Source: Fomitopsis serialis | Lineage: Eukaryota > Basidiomycota > Agaricomycetes > Polyporales > Fomitopsidaceae | Assembly (NCBI RefSeq): GCF_022376445.1 | Contig: NW_025955094.1 | Location: 1-64,000 of the forward strand | Reading direction: 5' to 3' | DNA length: 64,000 bases | Shown: in pieces, positions 55,408 through 64,000 of the stretch | Position numbering within the stretch: the stretch's first letter is position 1 | Layout of the letters: every line of letters starts with the position of its first letter | Notes under the pieces: generated by a model | The model's input: only the letters and a program-made list of their open reading frames with translations | What the model was told of the DNA's origin: nothing | Database searches by the model: none | Position numbers and translations under genes: made by a program

Positions 55408-55926
55408 CTAGCGCAAAGCATTGTCCGTGGGCCAGCGACTCACATCGCCATTTACTGGACGTTTCGGCACAGTCAATACTCGGTTCAATGCCAGTACTTC
55501 GCGGTGCGAGGTACTGGCTCCCCAAGTGATGTCGTGGCCGTAACGGTCACCAGTATCCTGCACGTCGAGTCGATTGCTCGATGCACGCGGTACTGGTGGT
55601 ACCTGTCTCGATGTCTGACGTGAGGCCCGTATGTCGAGCCCACGGCTTGATGTCCGTGTCTCTGTGAGATCCGTAACCAGTACGTCTTCGCGCGATATAC
55701 TGGCGGTGGCATGAAGCAAGCGGTGGTTGCTCAAAGCCCCGCTCGCCATACGCTGCGTCCGTCGATCCCTGCCCTCGTGTCGGCTGGGCTTTCCGTTCTT
55801 CCAGCTGCAGCCGGAAGCCACCAAACGGCTCTCAGAAATGTGTCTTCGTTCGGGTGCACGATGACACCCTCGTCGCGCGAGTCGATGCGGACACATCACT
55901 TGATATACTTGATGTGCCTGCCTCAC
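55408..55926 (-). CDS. Arg/Ser-rich open frame upstream of gypsy gag, hypothetical
   Basis: A 172-codon basic frame (HRLARRGCHRAPERRHISES, TETRTSSRGLDIRASRQTSR, HREVLALNRVLTVPKRPVNG). Two other frames of the same DNA are also open over long stretches, so the coding frame is uncertain. Position suggests gypsy gag or 5' leader; no LTR could be found. Confidence 0.3.
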   Translation of the reverse strand: MRQAHQVYQVMCPHRLARRGCHRAPERRHISESRLVASGCSWKNGKPSRHEGRDRRTQRMASGALSNHRLLHATASISREDVLVTDLTETRTSSRGLDIRASRQTSRQVPPVPRASSNRLDVQDTGDRYGHDITWGASTSHREVLALNRVLTVPKRPVNGDVSRWPTDNALR

Positions 55927-56654
55927 TGCACGGCCCAGGCACCTGAACCCGCGAGAACGAAGATTTGGTACAGGAACGGGGGGTGGTGACGGCGGGGCGA
56001 GGACCGTGGGCTACTCGCAGTCCAATTCACCGCCAAGCTCCTCAGTCTATCATAGATGTCGCGCGAAAAGGCCGATATCTGTGCGTGAGCCACAATGACG
56101 GTGAGTACGTTGGTTGACCGAGCGAGCTCGCCGATCGTACCGCATTGCGTGACCGTGCCGGTCGCGACATGTAGGTCGCCCCGTGGGCCGTCAGTACCAC
56201 CGACGTGCATGGTGACCGCCACGGCAACCGTGTTGGTTGTCGTGGTCGTCACGAGTGGTGGTGGCTGTGTAGGAGATGGTGGGGTTAGAGGCGGGGGAGG
56301 CACGTCCAGCAGGGACGCACCTTCATCTTTCGAGCACGTATGCTCGTCTTCCTTGCCTATACCGCACCCTTCCCCTTCCCCTCCTTCTGCCAGACGTTCC
56401 TCGTCTACCCCTCCTGCCTCTGCACTCTCATCCCTCTCCTCTGTCCCTATCCCTCTCCTCCTTCTCTCCTGAGCGCTATCTACGGAGTGCGCGCACGATG
56501 TGCTTGTCGTAGTCGCCACTGACGTCGGGGGCCGCTGAGAGGTCGATATTGAGTTGAATGGAGTCCCTAGGAACGAACCATCAGCGAGAACTGTGAAGTT
56601 CTCGCCAGGTTGACGGTCGGGAGGCCGTTCTCGCCGGTCGGGATCCGTAGGCAC
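55923..56654 (-). CDS. Low-complexity acidic/Thr-rich open frame, hypothetical
   Basis: 243 codons: PTDPDRRERPPDRQPGENFT, a Glu/Gly-rich middle (AEGGEGEGCGIGKEDE), PPPPLTPPSPTQPPP, then a more regular end (TQCGTIGELARSTNVLTVIV, SAFSRDIYDRLRSLAVNW). GC-rich composition lengthens random frames, so coding status is uncertain. It may continue upstream into the repeat region at 56777-57170 through a frameshift. Confidence 0.35.
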   Translation of the reverse strand: MPTDPDRRERPPDRQPGENFTVLADGSFLGTPFNSISTSQRPPTSVATTTSTSCAHSVDSAQERRRRGIGTEERDESAEAGGVDEERLAEGGEGEGCGIGKEDEHTCSKDEGASLLDVPPPPLTPPSPTQPPPLVTTTTTNTVAVAVTMHVGGTDGPRGDLHVATGTVTQCGTIGELARSTNVLTVIVAHAQISAFSRDIYDRLRSLAVNWTASSPRSSPRRHHPPFLYQIFVLAGSGAWAVQ

Positions 56655-56776
56655 CCGGCTGCTGCACTGCGGGCTGCGATTTCGAGCTTGCGCGTTTGGT
56701 GGGACTGCGCCAGCGTCGGATGGCGAGCTCGCGGCGTCGCCGGGATTGCAGGAAGGTGGTGGTTGCTGGAAACACC

Positions 56777-56809
56777 GAGGTTGAGGTTGAGGTTGAGGTT
56801 GAGGTTGAG
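56777..56809 (-). repeat. Hexanucleotide microsatellite (GAGGTT)5
   Basis: Five perfect GAGGTT units plus GAG. On the minus strand, in the frame of the neighbouring repeat, it would encode an Asn-Leu run. Confidence 0.95.
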
Positions 56810-56834
56810 ACTTGCCAGCGGAACCACTGAAGGT

Positions 56835-57180
56835 TCAGCCGCCTTGAGGTCGGAGGCTCGCACTTCCTGTACTTAGGGGTTGCAAGTCATCCTGGACTGC
56901 GGCCGCACATGAGTGCTGGCCATCCGAGGGTGGATCGAGGTTGTTCCACGTTCCTGCTAGCTGACCCAGGCGGGGTTCGATTGTACCGGATGCTCGCACT
57001 TCCGTGAGGATGTGCGGGCCGCCTTGAATTGCGGTTGGACGTATTGTATGCCTGCCAGACATTGAGTCGCGAGTGAGGTCGTCGGGGTCCTCCCACTCCT
57101 CGGCCAGCCGAGCCAAATGGGGTTCAGCTGCGTTGGAGCGGCCGAGGGCCTGAACTTCCGTGAAGACGTTGCAGTTTATT
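56835..57180 (-). repeat. Three degenerate ~140-bp tandem repeats, coding-like on the minus strand
   Basis: Translated units: FTEVQALG...EPHLARLAEEWEDPDD (about 57150-57070), LTEVRASGTIEPRLGQLAGTW (about 57015-56955), and QEVRASDLKAAEPSVVPLAS (about 56870-56820, in another frame). Units share the [T/Q]EV[R/Q]A...EP...LA pattern. Probably an internally repetitive protein, now frameshifted. Confidence 0.5.
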
Positions 57181-57222
57181 TGAAACATAGTTGATCGCGC
57201 GCTGCAACTGCTCGACGAGAGG

Positions 57223-57759
57223 TCAGGGAACACCGCGAAACAGGCAGTCAAAGTTGAGCCGGGCACGGTTGGACATGCATCGCTGCGGGTCCGTCGTGCC
57301 GCCTTGCAGAGTGAAAGGTACGGCCGCGAGGTCGTCCCGTAGCACAGGCGTGCCCTCTTGCAGAGCTGAAGGTACGACCATTAGGCCATGCCGGATCGCA
57401 CCACGCGATCTTCGTGGGCCCCAGTGTGCACAACAAAGGTTCCATTTGTCGCTGCAGCTCTGGGCGCATTCATGGAAGCGTAGGGCACGTCGAACGCGCA
57501 GATCTGCGCGTCCACGGTGTCGCCGTGCATTCTGCCCGGTACAACCTGGAGGTTGTACCAGGGCCCGTGCGTGTGATGTGTAGCCAACAGGGCGCACGAC
57601 GACCTTCGTGTTCGTCGATACGCGTGTTGGCGCGGGCACAGGGATAGGCGGCGGCGAAGGAGGTACATCCTGTAAGGGCGTACCTGTTGAACCGTATAGG
57701 CGCCCACCGGGCCGCCGGGTTCCACGGGCCGGATCACACTGCACATGCTGGATCCGCAC
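57223..57759 (-). CDS. Hypothetical open frame (178 codons), GC-rich
   Basis: Pro/Arg-rich start (PPSPPPIPVPAPTRVSTNTK) then Cys/Trp-containing sequence without a known motif. A second overlapping frame is also long. Coding status uncertain. Confidence 0.25.
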   Translation of the reverse strand: MRIQHVQCDPARGTRRPGGRLYGSTGTPLQDVPPSPPPIPVPAPTRVSTNTKVVVRPVGYTSHARALVQPPGCTGQNARRHRGRADLRVRRALRFHECAQSCSDKWNLCCAHWGPRRSRGAIRHGLMVVPSALQEGTPVLRDDLAAVPFTLQGGTTDPQRCMSNRARLNFDCLFRGVP

Positions 57760-57826
57760 TTACCGCATAGAGCAAGTCATGCGTGGGAATGGACTATACA
57801 GTAGTATTAGTCAGCGTCTCTCAATG

Positions 57827-57834
57827 TATATAAG
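57827..57834 (+). promoter_or_regulatory. TATA-box-like sequence
   Basis: TATATAAG in a GC-rich setting, about 30 bp before a pyrimidine/CA-rich stretch that could be an initiator, and about 80 bp before a GTAAGT donor-like sequence (57917). The downstream transcript is not identified. Confidence 0.3.
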
Positions 57835-57929
57835 ACCCACCAGTAGCATAGCTCTCTCTTCAGTTCCTTCACCACAAAGTAACTTGTGTGCCTCAAGTAT
57901 CCAACCTTCAAGCAGGTAAGTTAGAGCGC

Positions 57930-59120
57930 GGTCCACTACGTGTGACCTAGTCTGCTCAACAGTACCTATAATCATCGAGCCTGCCAGGTGCTCCGGCTTG
58001 CTCTCGTTGTCGAACCCTTCCTTCTCCCTTTCTGTCTGCTCATAATCCCTATCCTCCTTACGCCCTCCTCGCTCTGCGTTCTCCGTGGTCCGCTCAGTCT
58101 TGCTGCTTGGCGCTGGACCTAACGCGCGTCATTCAAGTCCTGGTCGCGCGGCTGGGTTGCGTGTCGCCAGAGCCACGGTAGGAGTCGCCAGAGTCACTAG
58201 ACCCAAGAGAGAGGCCACCCAAGTCAAGTCACGAGACGAGAGGGGAGAGGTGAGGAGCCGGGGAGGAAGGAAGTAGTGATCTGGTACCGCGAGGTGCCAG
58301 GTCGTTGGTTGCCGTTGACTGAACCGGCGGCAGGTCAGCCAGCCAGTCGCGGATGCAAGTTTGCCTTCGCGTTGGGACGGCGCGTGCGTCTGGTTTGCCA
58401 GACGGGTGCGTGCGGTGGCTGCCCAGAGAGCGGGAGTGGTCGAGGACAACGAGGAGGTGGTGGCGGTGGCGGTCGCACGCAGTGCGGTGGGCGCTAAAAC
58501 TTGGGGTGCAATGTATGGATTATCCTTACCTTTTCGTCCGCGCGAATTTGTACTGTTCCGGTGGTAGACAGATTCACGAATACATTGATATAACACTAAG
58601 AATTCACTACCTTTGACACTTATCAACAAACAGAGATTGGTATCAATTGTGTACAGTACCTCGTTGCGGCCTCTCCAGATCACTACTGCGCCATGCGTAG
58701 GCGACCAGACGTTTGTGGATGTAGCAATAGGTAGATTTAAACGAAATGATTATTGCTCGACCACCCGTTGTGGTCTATCAAAGGTCAAGAGCAAGCTTGA
58801 GCTGTCAAGCGATAGACTGCCGGCGGATTGGCAAAGCGGTTGGGAAGCTCCCGATTGATGGCTAGACAATGCGTGTATAGGCTGCGGAGCGGAGGTTACA
58901 GACATAAGTACAAACACTTCTACGCTTTCATAATCGTACAGTACGGACAGACGAGCGACTCGAGAGCAGGGATAGGCGAGAGCATGGATAGCGAGATTGA
59001 TAATGATGTTGACAGCAATAAAATAGATGTACTTGAGGACCTACAATTAACGTACCTCACGGAGACTCGACGAGTGTTTCCTTCGCAATCTGGCGAAGAG
59101 CTGAGAGTGAGGTGTCCCTC
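57930..59120. other. Stretch without a supported gene
   Basis: Several overlapping frames on both strands (longest 58129-58683, minus, 184 codons, Thr/Ala-rich) but none shows motifs or a clear coding advantage over the opposite frames. Confidence 0.35.
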
Positions 59121-59121
59121 C

Positions 59122-61218
59122 CTAGTCTCCCTGCTCCTCATCAGACACATCCATATACATAGTCGAGCTCCCTTTACCGCGGTCCTCGTCATCGTCAGCC
59201 ATGCGTGCGGTCGAGCCCCCGTCACGCGAGGTACGCCCGCTGTAGGACACGGGCCGATTCTGAAGGCGGGTTAGGCTTTCGTCCAAGGCTGCCCCCATGT
59301 TCAGACCCTTTGCGGTCACCATGAGGTGCGTAGGGCAGGGATCTGGCTTGTCACCTGCCAGATGTGTACGGCCTTGCAACGGAATGACTACGCCGTTGTA
59401 TGCGTTGAGACGGTATAGAGCCGTGTAACGCGCACCGTTTACTGCGCCCGTAATCAATTCGTCGATGAAGCTCTCGACATCCTCGAGCGTAATAGGCTTG
59501 TTCGTCAAAGTGGGCCAGTAGACTTTTCTGAAGTAATCTTGATCTTCGTCTGACGCCTTGTGTACGGCCGGCCACCACAAGTCTTTGGACTGCTTGAGCT
59601 GCATCACCTCCGCCATAGCGCAAACCTGGTTGTCGAGGGCCTGGCGAAGGCCCTCAAGGAACTTGGCGTGTTGATGTTTGAGCTGGGCGGTGTTGTAGTC
59701 GCGCTTGACAGGCTTGTGTTGTATAGTCAGTTGATCGTGTCAGTGTTTACAAGACGAAGACTCACGATGGCTATACCCTGCTCAACCCACATCTCAAGGG
59801 GCCACTGATTATTGATGCCTTTTTTCAATGTACGCATCTGCCTGGTGCTCTGTGGGTCCACGTTGAACAGGTGCATGTCTATCGCCCCGCAGAACATGTG
59901 GCCTCCCGCGCTCCAAGGCCTATGCCGGGTATGACCCCACCGTGGTCCAAGAGCTGCTGCGCGTATTGCTGGTCGTCGTAGGCCAGGTCACTTTCCCGCA
60001 CGTTCAAGCCTTTGTCGGGGGAGTGATAGGGCGGGTATTCCTCAGCATTGATGCAGAACAGGAATGACATTTGTATCTCTTTAGTGTTCAGGATGTGCTG
60101 TCGCCCGGCGTGGTAGAGCTGTGGAACTCCTCATGTTAGCACTGTAATAGACAGGAATGTCAGCCTGCACGTACTCACCTTACGCAAAGCTTTCCGGAAA
60201 TCCTGAGACTTCGACACCTCCAGTAGGCCCATCGGGTACGTTCCAGCCGTCATCACCAGGCTGACGACGGAGTCCGGAACTGTGACCTGTTCGGTCTCCC
60301 CAGGAACAGGGTGATGGGGCGCCAGTTGCAAGACCGCAGTAAAGATTTGGTGCAGGAACTGGGGCGGCACGTAGATGCCCACTTTCCTCCTGACCAAATT
60401 AACAAACGCGTGTATCATGTCCTCGTGAAGAAAGAACGGCGAGCTCATGTTGAGAGTGCACGCCTCTTGATCATAATAGTACCTATAGTGACGCGCTTCA
60501 GCAGTTGAGATGAGAAACCCTACCCTAGCGCACGCACTTGACAAAGATCAACTGCGGATGCTCCTCCTTGATCGTTAGCTGCAGCTGCTCCCAATCCTCC
60601 TTCGTAAAGTCCTTGACTAGCTGTGTAGACATGATGTTAGAGGAGTACTACACTGAGAAACGGAAGATGAGACGCACCCAATCGATGTCGCGAATGTACG
60701 GAAAACCGGGAGCTGAGACCAAGTTACCGAAGGCCTTGTGGACCACAGCTGGATAGGTTAGTTGATGTTGCTCGACTGCATCCTTGTTCTCCTCGACCTT
60801 GCGATCAATTATGTCTAAGATGGCGGGTCGGGTGAGGTGTCTGATAGACGGTGATTCCAAGGTCGTTTACTTACCAGGGTCCCTAGACTTCTGGTGGCCA
60901 GAAGGATGGGCGACTGGCCCAAGTTGATCAGTTTGCTGTACCCTCACAATGTAGGCTATGGTTCTCACCTTGTGTGGGGCAATTGTAAATGTTGTCCACT
61001 TCAATCTGGTAGAGAGCGCGATCTTCAGGTCTCTGAACAGTACCCTTGTGTGAGTTGCTGTCCCCTCTACCTCTCATGCGAGAGTGGGAACGAGAGGGGG
61101 AGGGACGAGCAGACGGTGCACGCTGCCGTACGATGCGAGACATGGACATCGATGCGTACGGGGAGCCTACGATAGTAGTGTACGAAGCTCGACTGGCAGA
61201 GAACCCTGGCTGCCTCAT
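59122..61218 (-). CDS. Multi-exon gene of unknown function, one frameshift
   Basis: Exons inferred from in-phase GT-AG joins on the minus strand: 60969-61218 (first block, RS-rich, ATG 61218), 60654-60840, 60538-60620, 60482-60179, 60118-59766, 59712-59122. Introns are 33, 55, 60 and 53 nt; the join between the first block and 60840 is unresolved. Landmarks: HLTRPAILDIIDRKVEENKD, LVKDFTKEDWEQLQLTIKEE, FLHEDMIHAFVNLVRRKVGI, LYHAGRQHILNTKEIQMSFL, MFCGAIDMHLFNVDPQSTRQ, AMAEVMQLKQSKDLWWPAVH, VESFIDELITGAVNGARYTA, and a charged tail (MADDDEDRGKG) ending at 59122. One frameshift lies in 59766-60118 near 59905. No family is recognised. The well-kept splice sites suggest a real gene or recently inactivated cargo. 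Confidence 0.55.
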
Positions 61219-61836
61219 TTGCCTCGTATGCTGAGTCACTGACCCACGTGACCGCAGGTACAGCAGCCGGGGTCCCCCCCTTCAGAGGTACGCTCCATGC
61301 GCAGCCCCCTATTCCTTACCTCGAGTAGGCCCAGCTGCCCTGAGCAGGTCTAGGACGCCCGCCGTGCACACGTCAGATGCTGGCGCCTTCCGCGTCGGCT
61401 CACCGAGTTGCGATACACTCGGACATCGTTTCAAAGTACGTACCCCGCCTCTAATCGCTCGCAGCCAGGGCCGGCGTTAGTGGGGGACATGCGCAGCCAT
61501 TTCCCATGCCACCGCCTCCATCGCTTCGGTGGTTTTACGCCCAGGGTGGTACAGGGCATGCGGTACGTAGTATAGAGACCCAAGCTGCTTTAAGTACTCA
61601 CCGACTTAATATCCGCGTTCAATACACACGAATTCACACCAATACAACTGTGTGATCTGCCTGCGCAAGACTGTCTGGTCAACGGAGCAATGTTGGTTAA
61701 AGAAGACTCACCGTGGCTCGCAAAGGGTCCTCTTTTTTATCTCTAGGTTTCTTACGAGGTCGCAGTCAAGAGAGCGCGGTAAAGCGCCGAGTAGGGGCGC
61801 GATCGCTGCCATATGCGCTCGTATTCACGTGCCCGT
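61219..61836. other. Spacer with a possible exon of the same unknown gene
   Basis: On the minus strand 61836-61753 reads REYERIWQRSRPYSALYRAL and LTATS, followed by a GTAAGA donor-like sequence, and may be an exon between the N-terminal segment at 63767-63877 and the exons below 61218. The rest shows no gene. Confidence 0.35.
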
Positions 61837-63766
61837 AGTGCATAGCGTGGGTGTACCCATGGGTGTCTCAGAGCATACCCATACCCATACCCACATGGGT
61901 TGCATACCCATGCCATGGGTATGGGTTTTGCATGGGTATTCTGAGTACCCATGGGTATGGGTAATGTTATGGGTAGTCCTATGTGCAGTTCATGCTCAAT
62001 GGCTTGCAAGATATGATGACACTTATTGTGCAGAGGCCAGAATATCAATCAGGCACTGTACAGTTGGTGAATTCTCATCATAAATTGATGCTATGTGCAA
62101 GACCAAGGATGAGCACCCCTCAGACCAGTTCACTGACTGTGTGGTCAATCACAACAGTGGGAGTTTCCAGTTTTTGTCCCACATACATGCAAGAACAATA
62201 GAAAAATGAGTGGGTATGGGAGGGGTCAAAGGTTCCCAGTGTATCAAAGTCAAACATAGCAATACACAGGGGTGTACCTTTTTCCAAGTTGTAGACCTGT
62301 AGTGTTGTTGCATGTCATGCTCACTTGTTATACTGCAATAGAATGGGCAAGTGTGTTGCCTGAAGTAAGAACTGAAGGGTAGGTAATACAGGATAGGCAA
62401 AGATGAACAACTGACAAAAAGGGAAAACAATGTAAACAAGGCACAAAGATCATGTAAGCAAGGTATGTATTACAACTCATAACTCTGGTGGTTACACAAG
62501 TGTGTCATAACAGTACAAATAGCTACACAGACCCACAAGAACTGAGGAATGAAACTAGCAAGGTTGTATACATCCATAGATCTTACATATTTTACCAAAT
62601 ATGAACAGTGAGGCAATGGGCAGAGCCTTATAACATGTGCTGTTTACATATAGCAGTATCACAGGTCAACAGTCAGCAGATAAATATACCTCAGACTCAA
62701 CAACTACACAACTGAATCACAGGAAAGATGTAGCAGTGCTCCATCAATACCAGCAGTGTCTTTCACATATAACAGCCTGTGGGAAGAGAGTCATATCAGG
62801 ATTATTAAGCAATATCATCACAGGATCCCCACATTTCATTACTTTTTCACCAATATAGCATCAATAAGGGGCAAGGCCTGTCAATGACTATGCCAAAAGG
62901 CAGTTTCATTGAGCTTAGCTTGCCAATTGTGAAGTGGTGCATATAGGCCCTACTCTATGTTAAGAAGGTTTGTCATCTGAGTGGTCATGTGGCCGCTGTC
63001 AATACCATTCCACTAGCACCTTGAATTTATTGAATTGACCAACAAGGCATGAACACTACCTCATAGGTATGTACTGCTGGTGTGACAAGCATATAGGCCC
63101 ATCTCAAAGTGTTTGTGACATAGCAATCATGCTGATTTCTTTTCCATCAGGATCCCTTGTCACAGGTGACCAACTAAGCATTACACAGTATTACCAGCTG
63201 TCTAACAAAGACAGCTTTAAAGTAAGTAGGATTCAGTATGGTCACATTGTTTGGTAGAGCATTCCAGCTACACCATACTGACAAACACATGGCACTGCAG
63301 TAATCATTGTGCATTGAAAAGGTTAGTTGAGCTTTCTCCTAATTCTTCATTTGAGCCACAACAGCACATACACTGCAATGCACATTAGATATTTCATTTG
63401 CTTATTTGATGGCCTCAGCAATCTGTGTATTTGATTATAGCATATCAATATTGGCAAAAGCCATGTCATGCATGGTCAATGAGTCTTGAGGGAAAAATGA
63501 CTGGTGACTTTACCATACTGCCACTATTGCAAAATACTCTCAAGCAAGCTTCAGAATGGTGACACCCTAAATGCTAGCATACTATGAGAGTGACACAACA
63601 CTGAATACCTGGCTAGGAATTAACATTGATTACTGCCAGTGGATAAGCACTGCAGAAGTCCATGGGTTTCATGGGTACATGGGTCAGATTTTGGCTACCC
63701 ATACCCATACCCATGCATACCCATACCCATGACCCACATGGGTTACTCATACCCATGCAATGCACT
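61837..63766. mobile_element. Mutator-like non-autonomous element, copy 2 (1.93 kb)
   Basis: Same ends (AGTGCAT...ATGCACT) and subterminal ACCCAT arrays as 8775-10311, and near-identical sequence over most of the length. Longer by about 390 bp (62736-63124), missing from copy 1 at a short GCA repeat. No clean 10-bp duplication at the flanks (ACGTGCCCGT and AACCGTATCG). Confidence 0.75.
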
Positions 63767-63877
63767 AACCGTATCGGGCTGTGTCTGCATTGTGGCTCGG
63801 CTCGATGCACGAGTGACAGGTCGGCTCATTGTTGTCGGCTGAGCCCGTTGCTTGGTTTTGGTTGTCGTGGTCGACAT
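63767..63877 (-). CDS. N-terminal coding segment interrupted by the Mutator-like element
   Basis: ATG 63877 preceded (on the minus strand) by a long CT-rich leader typical of fungal promoters. The frame reads MSTTTTKTKQRAQPTTMSRP, VTRASSRATMQTQPDT and then runs into the transposon end. It is probably the first exon of the unknown gene continuing at 61836 and below. Confidence 0.4.
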
Positions 63878-64000
63878 GGGTTGGGGGTAGATGGGGTAGA
63901 TGGATAGCGCAGAGGTTGGATGAAGCGAGTTGACTGTCGAGAGTGAGAGTATGAGAGTAAGCGAGTATGGTCCTTCGAGTTAACAAAGATGGTAGCATAA

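Noticed and set aside
58129..58683. 184-codon minus-strand frame
   Set aside because: Thr/Ala/Ser-rich with equally open frames on the other strand; no motif or splice support.
1..64000. CRISPR arrays, bacterial operons, rRNA or complete tRNA genes
   Set aside because: None seen; direct repeats are transposon-derived and the gene structure is eukaryotic.

Overview
The window looks like a transposon-dense, gene-poor stretch of an Agaricomycete (mushroom/polypore-type) fungal genome. The basis is: short introns (about 50-60 nt) with GTGAGT-type donors, Ty1/copia, Ty3/gypsy and PIF/Harbinger elements of the type common in basidiomycetes, a RecQ-type helicase pseudogene of a kind expanded in that class, and no bacterial features. 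Species cannot be read from the sequence. Two compositions alternate: GC-rich blocks (retroelements, helicase, Harbinger, left and right edges) and AT-rich blocks of degenerate repeats.

Layout. 1-2601: the 3' end of an LTR retroelement with a non-pol ORF next to its 238-bp 3' LTR. 2602-5335: a truncated AT-rich repeat arm (R0). 5336-25332: a large composite element (element 1) with left arm L1 (5336-13278, holding a 1.5-kb Mutator-like insertion), a gene-bearing core (13279-17376) and right arm R1 (17377-25332, split by a complete 5.7-kb copia element, copia-1). 25333-25621: another arm fragment, ending inside a hairpin. 25905-27818: a broken RecQ-like helicase split by a solo copia LTR. 28832-37155: a second copia element (copia-2) whose 5' LTR is interrupted by a 2.8-kb PIF/Harbinger element. 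38370-51733: element 2, related to element 1, with left arm L2, a different core (Ulp1-type protease remnant, tandem protein repeat, an unknown gene) and a 1.9-kb right arm R2. 51734-55926: a truncated, inactivated Ty3/gypsy element on the minus strand. 55923-58700: GC-rich degenerate coding-like sequence. 59122-63877: a multi-exon minus-strand gene of unknown function, apparently split by a second Mutator-like copy at 61837-63766.

The most interesting structure is the pair of composite elements. Their arms share an outer terminus (CTTGCTGGGGAGAGGGCCAT), an inner 207-bp inverted repeat, a 44-bp perfect palindrome, an 18-bp-stem hairpin whose loop is inverted between the two elements, a repeated TAGTAAGC module mark, and a 125-142 codon open frame that covers a 181-bp block with no difference seen between copies. 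L1 without its Mutator-like insertion (6.4 kb) and L2 (6.25 kb) are nearly the same length. The cores differ, so the family looks like a large fold-back-type transposon that carries different genes. I do not know a named family with this architecture.

Almost every protein gene here is damaged. Copia-1 differs from copia-2 by about 14 single-base deletions and no insertions seen; copia-2 and the helicase carry mainly CpG-type transitions and TGA stops. All homology calls were made by eye from translated motifs and sequence comparison; no database search was run.
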